Of a stretch of 64,000 bases of DNA, positions 44,412-56,089 are shown one piece after another (position 1 is the first letter of the stretch; each line of letters opens with the position of its first letter). The notes beneath the pieces were generated by a model. The model was not told the DNA's origin, did not search any database, and worked only from the letters and a program-made list of their open reading frames with translations. Source of the DNA: Nothophaeocryptopus gaeumannii (Eukaryota > Ascomycota > Dothideomycetes > Mycosphaerellales > Mycosphaerellaceae); contig JASISA010000026.1 of the NCBI GenBank assembly GCA_031771865.1, forward strand, positions 310,001 through 374,000. Direction: 5' to 3'. The position numbers and the translations under genes are program-made.

Positions 44412-45304
44412 GTCGGCGTTGGCGAAGAGACGGAACCAAGAGAGGAGGGCGTGGCGAGAGAAGCAGGTGTCTCTTCAGCTTTTCCGAATAGTATCCCACT
44501 GGCTCGTGCCTTCTTGTTTAGGCGCCTGCGATCGATCTTCCTACCGCGGGCGGAGTCTACTCCGTTTCAATGGCAAGCCAGCGGATCGGTCAAGTACATG
44601 TACCTCCTCCTAGACATGGAAGCATTCGCCCGCGTCGAGAAGCCCGGGAGTCTCTAGAACTAAGGCTGATGAGCAACACCTGACACCTTCAGAGCCCGAC
44701 GGAGACCTTCCCGATCGAGCAAAGCCAAGCTGCTGTACTTCGAGCAGTCAAAGTGGCCGAACGCACATATCTCCCAGGTCTGCGATGTGGTCGTTAGTGT
44801 TCCTGCGGATGAAGACGTCACAGGACAGCCCAGGCGATGATCAAACTGTCCGACGTCAGCACTCTCATTGGACAGCGGAGAGGCTTGGTGAAGACGTCGG
44901 TGTGGGGATCGACCGGGTCAAGCGGTCCGAGAAGGCTTGTCTGTTGAGGCCAATTCGAAGGGTCCAGCAAGGCTAAGCAGAGACTCTGTCAGTCTGTGAG
45001 ATGACATGAAGAATGCCGGAAAAGAGACCGATATGTTTCTGTGTATGAGTCTATGAGACGTCAACGGCTTCTGGAAGCAATGCGGGAGAGGGACGGGAGC
45101 AAAGCGGCTACTGAAAGGAAGGTGCGAGGCCCTCTTCATCATGTGTTGGCAGCCTACTACGGCTACTACTGTAGAGCGCTCCCAATACATCACATTGATC
45201 TGCCATCTAATCTCATGGACACATTGGGTGCCCTTCAGGTCGTACTTCGTGGCCATCGCGTCGTGAATCCACACCACACCAACATCTGTATCCGCCTCTT
45301 TCTC
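44412..45304. other. Intergenic region upstream of the bZIP gene
   Basis: 893 bp without a recognised gene. It includes the bZIP promoter and the 3' region of the Zn2Cys6 regulator gene. Confidence 0.5.
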
Positions 45305-48300
45305 TCATTGATACCATTCGTCCTCATTATAAGCCCCAGCCATACTGTTATACGCATTCATACTGCTCAACCAACTGGCCATGTTGCTCATATCCACATT
45401 GCTCGTTGGGCTCGTCGTGTTCTGCGCATACCCTCCACTGGGGATTTGTTGCAGCGCCGCCATGGATACGCCCATTTCAGCCTGCACATTCTGCACAGGC
45501 CCGCCATTCATAGCAGCTGAAGCAGCCATCTGCTGTGGCAGCTGCGTCGAAGCAGCAGCAGGCGTAGTCCAGCTCGGGGAATCTAGATCCATCCCAACCG
45601 CGCCTGGCTGAACCCAATTCTCGAAACCAGTAGCGAGCTGTGCCTGGTCTCTATAAGCCCAATCCTGACTATCTCTTATCAATTGCTCAACGCCTCCAAA
45701 CATATCCGTAGGGCTAGTGCCAGCCCTGCCGGCACCTCCAGAATCCCAGCTGCGCACGGGCGTGTTCGCGGCGGAAGGATACTGATGAGCGCGCATTGAA
45801 TTTGCATCTTGCGGAGGAGCTCGAAAGTTGTTGCTGCTCGTTCGTACCGACGGAGCTGTTGTGCCGCCAAAGTAGCTTGACGCAGGCATCGCTCCTGGAT
45901 TCTGCCAGCCTTGCTGTTGAGGTTGTTGTAGCATGGCCGGAGGCTGCATTCGAGGCTCGGATGGTGGACGTGCAGGGTTAGACGTCTGGCTTGCAGGCGA
46001 ATGGATCTCACCGATCACCGTCCCAAATTTGTTGTCCGTCCTCGTAAGAACGGCGCCGGCTTCTTCTGGTAGATCTACTTTCCATTTGCTCGCGAGCACG
46101 CTGATGATGGCAAGTGATCGTCGAGCACATAGCCAGCCTTCGGCGATTTCCTCCAAGTGCTTAACCCCGTGGACGACGTCTCGTTTTGCGTTCTTCTCGG
46201 GAAGGTTCATGAGGTGAATTGTGCATGCTGAGTGGGCGATGTACACCGCGATGTTGCATATTTGTCGTAGGCCGTGCGATCGTTTGTAGAGCCGCATGAG
46301 CTTCGAGATCATGGCCGCAGCTTGCGTGCATAGCTTCCGCGGACTGACGTTTGCCGGCAGCGGTGAGTTGGCTTGCGAGTATTTTAGGAATGGCCGGAAG
46401 AGGTGTATGAACAGGAGCTGAAAGAACATGCTGCGATGTTGTCAGCTTAAGCAAGCCCGCATCAAAAGCGCCATACTCACTGCATCACCAGCACACTGGA
46501 CAGACCACCTTCCTTCGGCTCCAGCTCCTTTGGCAGGTCTCTTCTCCAGCCCTCAAGCCGTGTATGTATCTCCGAGAGTTTCTTCAATTCCGCCGCTTTC
46601 CCCTTCGTCTTATCCATATCACTGGGATCGTAAAAATATTTCATCAAATCGTTACTTATCTCACACAAGTTCGCAATCTGCAGCGCAACAGTCCTTGTTC
46701 TTGAAGGCTGCGCATGAGCTTGCGTGAACCCAGAATCTGTGTACGGGCTCCATTGCGTTGAGTCCTCGTCCGGAAATACTTCAAACTTCGGGACGGTGAC
46801 AAGGGCAGACGGTAGTTGTGGTAGTCGGCCAAGGTAATTTGACCAGCACTTGTCAAAGAGGTAGCATCCCCAGAACGTCACTCTCCTGACATCCTCCTCG
46901 TTTTCATCCCCACTGACGGACCGATTGTTGGTCAATTGTCCTGAGTCAAGGTTCAGCCCCATGTCGCAAGCCATCCGAAATGACATGCCACTGTACACCC
47001 ATCCACGGCCTTCTCTCCCGCAACCGGCTTCTCGGACTGACATCAGCGCCAGCGCTTGCACGGTCGTCAAATGCGGCTTCTCATGTTCGTCATTCTCCAT
47101 GATCAACCGCTTTGCTTCCCGGAAGAAATGGTCGCCAGCGCTCGCAGAGTCCTCCGGGTTCTCTCGTGCACCAGCATGAGAAGTGAAGTGACAACCCAGC
47201 GCAAGCATAGCATTGACAAGCAGGGGCGTACAATAATGCGTTTTTCGCCGAGTATCCAGAGGGGGTCGTCCGAGATAAAATTCACGGAAAAAGAGTTGTT
47301 TCGAAAGTGTCGTGAAGAAAGTGTAATGCCAGGTGAAGTACATATTGAGAAGGTGCATGACCAGATCGGGGTCTTTGGTGACATACGTCCATGAAGTGAT
47401 GGCGTTCTCCTGTTGGTGGTATTCGTCCGTATTGAGCTCGGTAGATTCCTCTTGGCCCAGATGAATAAGGTTCGATGTGCCTCCAATATATCTGACAGAG
47501 CCGTCATCTAACCGCATTCCTCCCATCTTGCCATATAGATGCGACTCAAAGGTCGGCATTTGTGAGCGTGGCTCCTCCTCTCCCGCCGACTCATCCTCGA
47601 CTTCATCTCCCACGGCGAGACCATCGTCTTTAGCTACAATCTTCTCCGCCACAGCGTCGAGGCTCTCACATGTCCGGATCTCTCGTATGAGTCCAGACAC
47701 ATCATCTTCGGGGTAGTTTAGGATCGCTTGGATCAGCGTCTGCAGGGTAGAGTTCCGCGTCTTGAGGTTGTCGATGTCATTCTTGTACACCCCTTTCCGT
47801 CGATGATCGGAGTTCGGATCGTATATACATTCGGTGCCGTAGACCTGGGAGCATGCCGCGCATGCTGGTGTGTTGCCATCGCACTTACTCTTGCGTTTCC
47901 TGCAAAGCAAGTTGCATGTTAGCACTTGCCGGTGCAGGACAGAATGCATTAGTCCGTGGAGATGGGTTTCATAGTCGCATATGGGTCTTATGATAATGTA
48001 TCGTGGTATAAACGTACCTGCAAGCAATGCATGCTGTGCTCACGCATCGCCTCTTGGACGAGTCTTCCGGATCTTCGACATCCTTCCTCCTCCTACTGCG
48101 TTGCTTGGGCTTGCTGTTGGTATTGCCATGCGTGGAGATGCTCGGGGCTCGTTTCGGAGCGGAAGCGACTGCGGTGGAAGATGTACCGGTACCTGTAGGC
48201 TGGGATTGGGATTGGGATTGGGACCGTAACGCGGGCGCGATGTCGTTCGGCGTAGCTTGAGTCGAGAAGGATGGTTTGACGTCTGCTGTGACTGCAACTC

Positions 48301-48424
48301 CTGCGTCTCCGGCGGTCGCGGGTGGAGGTAGCCGTACGGCTACAGGCGTCGTACGGGTGGCTGACTGCTGCTGCTCCATCGAGGTGGATAGTGGGCGTAA
48401 TGATTTCCCGCCATACGGTAGCAA
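45305..48424 (-). CDS. Zn2Cys6 fungal-specific transcription factor, NirA-like
   Basis: Three exons (48424-48018, 47899-46481, 46430-45305; introns 118 and 50 bp) give 983 aa. The binuclear cluster is split by intron 1: CIACR then KRKSKCDGNTPACAACSQ and YGTECIYD. A linker/coiled-coil follows (NDIDNLKTRNSTLQTLIQAI). The fungal transcription-factor middle-homology region spans about 330-750, with DLVMHLLNMYFTWHYTFFTT, REAGCGREGRGWVYSGMSFR, MACDMGLNL and RVTFWGCYLFDKCWSNYLGR. After intron 2 the frame reads HMFFQLLFIHLFRPFLKY. The tail is Gln/Asn/Pro-rich. The domain order matches the NirA-like (nitrate-regulator-like) group, but no nitrate genes are nearby. Two start codons are possible (48424 or 48379). 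Confidence 0.88.
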
Positions 48425-49268
48425 TCAGGCCTCCCGGTATCTTTGCCCTGTCATGCGCTGCTGCAACACATGGACGGACGAGGCAATCATTCCGCCATTC
48501 TCCAGCAGTTCCAGGAGGACTCCACGGAGATGTAGGAGAAGCGGGACTTGCGGCTGACTGTGCTTGAGTGAGCTCTAGAACGTGTGCTTGCTTATGATTT
48601 GTGAACAGCTCTCTTGCGGCGTGGTGCGGAAGACAGGAAGGGCAGAGCTTGTTGGAAGAAGACATCGGTGACATGTACATACTGGAAGTCATCGATCCGT
48701 GCTTACCAAACCAACACCTATACTCTCCCACTCCCACTCAGCTCTCCTCTATGCTGTTCTCACCACCAAGCACTTGCCTAAGCGGTTATCTGTGAGAGAT
48801 TGTGCGAGAGACTTGCTTTGCTTGCACAACATGTCGTCTGCCTGGGAGCCGGCAGCCCCGCAGCCCAATCACCGCCGTGCTGATAAGCACCCGTGACAAG
48901 TCCCACCTATCGAAGGACCTCAGCCAAAACGAATGTGCTGACCGGCGTAATGGTGCAAGCATCAGGCATTGCGTGGAAACATGAAGGAAGACGGACATTG
49001 GTTGATGAGATTGCATCGCGGCGCCTTCGATAGACAAGATGCTTGGTAGTGGTCGCCATGGCTTTGCAATTGTACAGGCTCGTCAGATACGCACGTCAAT
49101 TGAAGAGAAGGGCCAATTGCGTGAAGGTAGACGAGGTACGTGCAGTTCTCATCAAAATGTCGTTGCGCTCATGCCTAGCCTGTATATACCGTTCCGTTAT
49201 GCAATGCGATGCTATGCCTCCCAGACGCCGCACGCCAACGCTAATACCATAATGCCTTGTTCCGTGCC
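48425..49268. other. Intergenic region between NirA-like gene and TRS85
   Basis: 844 bp without a recognised gene. It carries the promoter of the NirA-like gene and the 3' region of TRS85. Confidence 0.5.
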
Positions 49269-51818
49269 TTACTCAAAACCATCATCCCTTTGCTCCTTGC
49301 GCTCTCCGATCGGACTCAGAGGCAGCTGCATCCCTTGATCACCATGAGCATGTGGACTCAAAGGCACTGCGTTAGTGCCTTCATAGGCGCTGGATATGGC
49401 CCCAAGAGGTTCGAATCCAGTAACCGTGGGCGGAGGTCCGCTCGTACTCAGACTCTTACGATGAGCATGTGCATGGCCTAGCGTACCCATGACGTGGGGT
49501 GCGCCACCCGTACTGAGGCTTTTGCGATGACCGTGACCCATTGACACAACGGGTGGAGGTGCTTGTTGACTGAACTGCTCGCTCTCCTCTTGCATCGGCT
49601 CAGGCAGCAGGTCGCCGATCTCGTCCACCAGCTCATCACCGTCTATATGATGCGGCCCGCCACGGTTTGCTGCGACAGTCTCTTGAAGGGTGTACAAGAA
49701 GTTGGCCATCCCATCGAAGGCGATCGCTTGCTCCTTGTCTTCAAGACCGTACAACCGAGAGGCTTCGGAGAGACACCGGTCTGCCTGCGCTGCTTTCTCT
49801 AGTCGAAGCCATGCATCCGCAGCGAGCGTGTTCCAAAACGCCGACTTTCTCTGTCGATCAATCCCAGCAAGGCCGCCGACCGATCGTCGCTCGTTGAAGC
49901 AAGTTGCGATGCGCTCCATCACAAGAGCGTGGCCGACTGATCCCACCAGCCTGTCGTCGAGAATCCTGCTTGACCACCGAGCAGCGTCGTCGAGCGCATT
50001 GCCACCTCGCATCTTCAGCAGCTCCACTCCCACGATAAGCGTCCGAAGAGCGTTGTACGGTGCTCCAACCCGCGTGATGTAAGAATAGTACGCAGTCTCC
50101 AGATACTGATCGACATCCTCGATGCGGATCTTATTGCTTGCTCCCGTGGCCAACAGAAGGCTGACTGCAGCCATTTCATTGACACCCGCGTAGTGTCGCC
50201 ATGCTTTGTCGTTTTTGAAGTCTTGACATAAGATCTCGTAGGTGCCATGGGCCAGCCTGTAATCCCGGAGCATCATTGCATAGTCACCAAGCTTTCGCAT
50301 AATCGCCTCGGCCGCATCTGGTCTGTAAAAGCCCTGCAGGCTATCGTAGTTGCTACCAGCGCCTGCGAGAGACGGCCCCGCAGAGTTGCGCCCTCCAAAA
50401 GTGGTAAATCGTTTCGAAAGGGACATGAATCTGCCACTCAGACCACGCCGCCTCGATGCCACCTGATCGTTCCACGTGGCCGATGCACGCTCCATGGCCG
50501 GGATCATGGACTGGGTGACCATCTCCCGAACGAAGGCACGGATCGCAGATGTATCGGACTCGAAGATGTAGGGGGTCGGATCATCTTCATCCTCGTTGGT
50601 CTCCCTTCGAACGATCTCTGCCAATTCTTCTGCTGCTGCTGACCATTCGACCGGCTGCAGTCTTACACTGTCATCGTCAGAAGGAACACACTGCGTGCTT
50701 CGTAGACGGAGAAGATGACAATGCAGCCCAAAATGTCGCTTCATCTGATCGTACAGAGCCATGGATTTCGTTATATCGTCGTAGTCTTCGTCATGTATCA
50801 GAACGTAGTAACGTAGGAACTCGTTGTGGACCCATTGCGGCAGTCTGTGCTCGCCAGTGTTTGAGGAATCAAAGAGGCTCCGAAGCTCTTCAATAGGCGA
50901 TGCTGATCTCGAAGAGATGGCTATGATGGATGCTACAGGATGTGAAAATGTCTCGGAAGGCACCATCGGTATCCCGGAGAGCAGTCGACGAAGGTACAGA
51001 GTGTAGAACGGAGAAGTCGCATGCGGATCGGGAACCGCCTCCGTGTCTTTCGCGGTCATATAGCTGGCCTCTATGGGGCCAGAGTTTTCCTCGTAGAATG
51101 TAAGATGCCGCTCTACCAGCTCCTCGACTTGGCTCACATCTCCTCCAGACCGCAGCCGCGCAGGTCTGTACTCGAGGATTGATGCCCCTCGTTTATGTCC
51201 ACTCTGCTGTGTCTGCGAGTCCGTGCTTCTCCTATCTGCGCGCGGATTCTCCAACCCATCCTTGACTCCAGTGAAGCGCACAGAGTAGTCCTCCCATATG
51301 CGGCTCACACCGGTGCTGTCTCGGATGGTGACCTTTCCTGGTACATGTTCTCCAAACGGTCGTAACAGCTCTAGCAGGCCACCATTGATCCCTTTGTGCC
51401 TGATCAACTCTTCCGTATCCTGCGAGGCCAGCACTGACACATGCGGCGCAAATGCACGTAACAGGAGATCTCGAACATCATTGCTAGCAGTAGCGCCTGA
51501 TGGTGTTGGCGACTCTGACCTCAAAGTCGACCCAGTAGGTGAGAAGAGACCCCCGTTCACGGTGCTCGCTACCGGTGTCGCTGTCCCTGATGCGCTGGGC
51601 GAGCCCGAGTTCGGGGCAGTAGGGAGGGCGGTGGTGGATGCGAAGAGGTTCGACAGGGAGGCATTGGAGCGGCGGTAGGGCAGCGAGGAGATGGAAGACA
51701 GCGGCGACTTGCCCAACCTCCTCTTATGAACCGGTATGGGCTGCTGGTGGCTTTGCGGTTGCTGCTCAGAATCAGACTCCTGCGGCGACTGCAGACCATT
51801 ATCCGGCGTCGGTGGCAT
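49269..51818 (-). CDS. TRS85: TRAPPIII complex subunit Trs85 (TRAPPC8 homologue)
   Basis: Trs85 directs the TRAPPIII Ypt1/Rab1 exchange factor to autophagy and Golgi membranes. A single-exon frame of 849 aa. The N-terminal ~100 residues are Ser/Pro-rich and disordered; the conserved core begins near DVRDLLLRAFAPHVSVLASQ. Family blocks include HEFLRYYVLIHDE-like NEFLRYYVLIHDEDYDDI, MIPAMERASATWNDQVASRR, RGLSGRFMSLSKRFTTFGG and MRKLGDYAMMLRDYRLAHGT, followed by TPR-like helices. The C-terminus has two copies of a His-rich unit (GHGHRKSLST and HAHAHRKSLST). It is divergent from the CCA1-TTI2 gene. Confidence 0.9.
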   Translation of the reverse strand: MPPTPDNGLQSPQESDSEQQPQSHQQPIPVHKRRLGKSPLSSISSLPYRRSNASLSNLFASTTALPTAPNSGSPSASGTATPVASTVNGGLFSPTGSTLRSESPTPSGATASNDVRDLLLRAFAPHVSVLASQDTEELIRHKGINGGLLELLRPFGEHVPGKVTIRDSTGVSRIWEDYSVRFTGVKDGLENPRADRRSTDSQTQQSGHKRGASILEYRPARLRSGGDVSQVEELVERHLTFYEENSGPIEASYMTAKDTEAVPDPHATSPFYTLYLRRLLSGIPMVPSETFSHPVASIIAISSRSASPIEELRSLFDSSNTGEHRLPQWVHNEFLRYYVLIHDEDYDDITKSMALYDQMKRHFGLHCHLLRLRSTQCVPSDDDSVRLQPVEWSAAAEELAEIVRRETNEDEDDPTPYIFESDTSAIRAFVREMVTQSMIPAMERASATWNDQVASRRRGLSGRFMSLSKRFTTFGGRNSAGPSLAGAGSNYDSLQGFYRPDAAEAIMRKLGDYAMMLRDYRLAHGTYEILCQDFKNDKAWRHYAGVNEMAAVSLLLATGASNKIRIEDVDQYLETAYYSYITRVGAPYNALRTLIVGVELLKMRGGNALDDAARWSSRILDDRLVGSVGHALVMERIATCFNERRSVGGLAGIDRQRKSAFWNTLAADAWLRLEKAAQADRCLSEASRLYGLEDKEQAIAFDGMANFLYTLQETVAANRGGPHHIDGDELVDEIGDLLPEPMQEESEQFSQQAPPPVVSMGHGHRKSLSTGGAPHVMGTLGHAHAHRKSLSTSGPPPTVTGFEPLGAISSAYEGTNAVPLSPHAHGDQGMQLPLSPIGERKEQRDDGFE

Positions 51819-52215
51819 CAGCGGAGCCTGCTATTCGGGCGAGCGTGGGAGTGGATCGTATGTGGCGCGTAGGCATCTGCAAGTCTATGTGTCCAGAATA
51901 GCGTGTGGGCTGGCGTTGTCCAACATGTCAAAGGCAACCTGAAAGGAGAGGACACGAGGGCAGCGTACATGATCGATGCATCCCTCGGCGACGTCAGGTC
52001 AGCGCTATGTAGAATTTAAGGCCACAAGGCATCACTGCAGCTCCTGCTTTCAGGATGTTTCCAAGCGATTGACCATAGTTACCTTACCTCGCTTCACTTC
52101 ACCAAGGCTTATCACATGCCATCAACCTTGGACACATCTCACTTCACAGTACCCATGCTGAGTTGGTAGAATCTGCCCATTACGCATCGAGCTTTCACCA
52201 GGACAAAGTGCATGT
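51819..52215. promoter_or_regulatory. Divergent promoter region of TRS85 and CCA1-TTI2
   Basis: 397 bp separate the two start codons. No strong TATA element is seen. Shared regulation is inferred from head-to-head layout only. Confidence 0.45.
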
Positions 52216-55200
52216 ATGCGCTCACTCATCCGAAGATTGACTCACTTCACCTTCACCGGAACAACACTTGAATCTACCGTCGCCGCCCGCACAAGCCAAG
52301 TTGCGCCCTCAGACACCTTCAGATGCGTGAACAAGTGTTGCATGTCTCCGGCTCGCTCGATCGCCACGTCACCTCCAGGGAACAAGAAGCGAAGGCTTAA
52401 TCCTGTTTCTCAGTCTCGAGACCGAACGTTCTCAAAGATGTCGCCGCTGCTGGTCCAAGAGGTCGAGGATGCGTCGCTTCCTAAGCATCTGGAATTGGAG
52501 CCTGTCGAGACTACGCTACGATCTTTACTGTTGGACGTGGCCCAGCATGTTGAAAAGTCTAATGTCCCTTCAGAAAGCGAAAGTCAGGTGCCACTCCCGG
52601 AAGATCTCGCCAAACAACCCATCATTCTTCGATTCACTGGAGGATGGGTCCGCGATAGACTCTTGGGCGTGCAAAGCCACGACATAGATGTGGCAATCAA
52701 CAAGATGACTGGCTACCGGTTTGGTCTTCGCATGAAAGAATACCTAGAGATTCCTGGAAACTTGGAGAAGTACGGTCTCGAAGCCATCGCTGCAAACGAG
52801 AAGCAGAGTCAGAAAGCCGGAACTACAGACAAGTCGAAGATGGTCGGCGGGCTGCACAAGATCGAGGCCAATCCCGAGAAGTCAAAGCACCTTGAGACTA
52901 CAACCATGCGGATATTTGGATTGGACATCGATCTCGTGAACCTGCGGAAAGAGACATACTCAGACGACAGTCGCAATCCACAGATCGAGTTTGGATCTCC
53001 GGAAGAGGATGCGCTGCGTCGGGACGCTACTGTCAATGCCATGTTCTACAACATCAACACCCAAGAGATTGAGGACTTGACCGGACGCGGTCACGAAGAC
53101 ATGAGCCACAAGATCATCAGAACGCCTCTAGAGCCCTACCAGACCTTCAAAGACGACCCGCTTCGAGTCCTACGGCTTATTCGATTTGCCAGCAGGCTTG
53201 GCTACACCATTGACCGAGCTGCACTAGGTGCCATGGGAAACTCTGACATCAAGGAAGCGCTCCGCAGGAAGATCAGTCGCGAGCGTGTCGGCACTGAAGT
53301 GGACAAGGCTTTGCAGGGCGCAGATCCACACGAAGCCTTGCGACTCATCTTCTCTCTGGACTTGTATGAGACCATCTTCTCGGACCCCAATGTGGTCGAC
53401 GCGGACCACTATCGACCTGATACCAGTGGCTGGGACACCATAATTGGTACTTTGAAGGATGTCCTAAGCAGCGGCACAGTATTGTCAGAGTCTCTGGCAC
53501 GGGACAAAGATGAGCAATTCCTTGCTTGGCAGTTAGCTGCAATAGTTCCATACCGCGACGCGCCCGAACAGGAATCCACAGTGCCCGGCAAGAAGCCACC
53601 ACCTCCAATACCTGTGCAGGTCGCAAGAGAAGGTGTAAAAGCGACAAACAAGATCTGCGATGTGATCAGTGCAGCAGTCCGGAATCAGAGTGAGATCGCG
53701 GACTTGGTAGATCGGGTTTCTGAGCGGAAGCGAAAGCCCGACAAGAAGTTTGAAGGCAATGATGCCCTTGCTAGGGATTTTCTGGGCATGGCGATACGAC
53801 GCTGGGGTGTCAGTTGGAGAAGCCAAGCAATCTATTCATTCTTGGTTGAAGTTGCCGACGAGGGGGCTCAAATCGAAGGTCGGTCCTTGTTCCTCACTCA
53901 GAATTCGCATCAGCTGACATGTGTTAGCGATTGAACGCCGATACGCCACCTTCGTCGAGCAACTGCAGACCCTCGACATCATGGATGCATTCACCTTCAA
54001 GCCTCTGATGGATGGTAAAGCGCTTGCCAAAGCAATCGGCACACCTCCTGGCCCGTGGATGAAAGACGCACTCGACGTTGTCATGGCCTGGCAACTTCGC
54101 AACCCGGGCGCGACCGACTCTCAAGCGCCAGTCGAAGAGGTGAAGAACCACCAAACACATGGTGAGCTTGCTTCCGACCTTGTCCGTCATTTTCTCAAGC
54201 TTACAATACGTCCTCTCTTTGTCAAGACCAAGCCAAGCACAGTAACGGAGCAGGGCCGTAGAGCTACGACCGAGAAATTACCCGAGAAGCTCACCATGCG
54301 ATCTGTGGACGAAAGCGTCAAGAAGCCCTGGAAGGGTGCGAAGGATGCATACTCGCTGGATATCTTGCGATGGAGTGTGGCGAGCTTAGATGCGACTACC
54401 GTAGCTGGCGTCTGGCCACTTGTGATACCGCCACTCTTGACTCTGGTCGATGACTGGGAAACAAAATACAAGAAGATTGGTGCAGATCTCATTAGGCTAC
54501 TTCTCGAGGCCACGCCGTCCTCGCTTTTACAGCGCACGGGCTTGAACGAAGTCTTCGAGCAAGCGCTGATGCCATGTCTGACGTTCCTTCCGACGATCAC
54601 ACCCGAAGCTGAATCCATCCAGCTCCTTGAATTCTCATATCCGGCTCTACTGGCACTTGCGAAGGTGCGATTCCCAGATACTGAGCCAGTTCGAGCGGAC
54701 AAACCATGTACTGAGGCTCAACGCCAGCGGATCAAGTATCTGGACGCTGTCATTCGCAAAGGCATCATCTATGGCTACACGTACTGCAACAACTATCCCA
54801 AAATCCTCTTGGTTCTTTTCACCAACCTCGCAGTGTTCCTGAATGAACTCGGCATCGACTCCGTCAAGCATCTCAAGTACATTCTGCCGATGCTTACCGA
54901 GACTCTTTCGCATCCTCTCGGTGCCTCATCTGCGCCGATGCTACTGAGTGCAGTGAACGCGATGCAAGCTGTGGTTCGAAACTGCTGGCCAAGGATGGCC
55001 GAGTACCGCGTTGAGGTGCTGAAGGGGTTAACGTTTTGTTGGGTGAAGCTTGGTGATGGTGATGGTGATTCGGAAGAGGTGCAGGTGTTGAGGGAGAAGA
55101 TGAAGGAAACGGTGGAGATGCTCGAGGCTGCTATTGGGAAAAATTGTGACTTCAAGAAGGAGTGTGAGATCTTGGTGGAAGCAGATGAGAGGCTGATGAG

Positions 55201-55216
55201 CCTACTTTTATCCTAG
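52216..55216 (+). CDS. CCA1: CCA tRNA nucleotidyltransferase fused in frame to a Tti2-like domain
   Basis: Exons 52216-53878 and 53928-55216 (49-bp intron) give 983 aa. Residues about 75-628 are a class II CCA-adding enzyme, which builds the 3' CCA end of tRNAs: FTGGWVRDRLLG and HDIDVAI (metal-binding Asp pair, about 140-155), EEDALRRDATVNAMFYN, DLTGRGHEDM and DDPLRVLRLIRFASRLGY. The intron splits the C-terminal part, which ends in PGPWMKDALDVVMAWQLRNP. With no stop the frame runs on into a Tti2-like region (about 630-983): HFLKLTIRPLFVKTKPSTVT, VWPLVIPPLLTLVDDWETKY and NEVFEQALMPCLTFLPTITP, then IDSVKHLKYILPMLTETLSH. Tti2 belongs to the Tel2-Tti1-Tti2 chaperone for PIKK kinases. In-frame Met43 and Met75 may give non-mitochondrial forms, as in yeast CCA1. 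Confidence 0.88.
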
Positions 55217-56089
55217 TCTGCATGAATGCGCGGTTAGAACAGGCCCGAGCGCTTGCCTCACCACAGACTCGACATCCACAGAAGGAAGCTGCCAGCAGGA
55301 ACTTTGCTTCGCAAGACTTCTCACAACCATCCTCAACCCAAACTCCATAGCAGCCAGCAAATACAGTGTCGGTGACGGCGGCTTCTCAAGGTCTCGTTGA
55401 TTGCAGCACACTTGTCGAGGTCTGACCGTTCGCGGCGCATCACACAGCGCAAAAGTCTCGCCCGATATGGATGCGGACGAGCACGTGCTTCTTGTCTAGC
55501 AAGCCTTCGCAACCGTCAAGTCAATACATCCAGATCCATTGCAACGCGTTATTCAATAAGACAATTTGAGCCGGGTTGATCTTCTCTTACATCGCGGCCG
55601 CATTCCATCTTCCTGCTCAGGAACAGCTCCGAAGTGGTCGGCGAAGAAGAGGCTGCCCGGCATGATGCGCACGAACTTGGCTCGCCGTATTCTCGTTCTT
55701 GAAGTTTCAGTATTCGACATTCTCGCGAAGTGAATCGCATGTGGAACGAACGCCAAGAGCAGACCCTTCAACGAAACCCCTCTCTTTGATCTCGTTCAAT
55801 TCGCTGGCAGCCCAACCGAACAACTTCGTGCAAAATCAAAAATGATCCCGAGGGTCAATTTTGGCCGGACAGTCAAAGAGGCAACCGCATTGAAAACCTC
55901 ACTTTCGGCCGCAGGGTCAAATGTCAGACCTAGAAAAGTCTGAAGACGGCGAGGTCACATCCTGGTCATATGTGTCGTGGTAGATCCCAGCATTGCATGC
56001 CCTTGAAACCTGATCGGTACCTTGTAATTCGCACGGTGAAGCGCGGCGGGCCCGTGTCGGTTGGGAGGTAGCAAGTTCCCGCGAGGTGG
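55217..56089. other. Intergenic region
   Basis: 873 bp with no recognised gene. It lies between converging transcripts of CCA1-TTI2 and the minus-strand gene at 56090-57092. Confidence 0.5.

Noticed and set aside
48201..48223. GGGATT-type hexamer run, reminiscent of telomeric repeat
   Set aside because: The unit is TTGGGA, not TTAGGG, only about four copies occur, and it encodes Ser-Gln repeats in exon 1 of the NirA-like gene.
49401..49420. tRNA T-loop-like word ggttcgaatcc
   Set aside because: It lies inside the TRS85 coding frame and no acceptor or anticodon stem can be formed around it.
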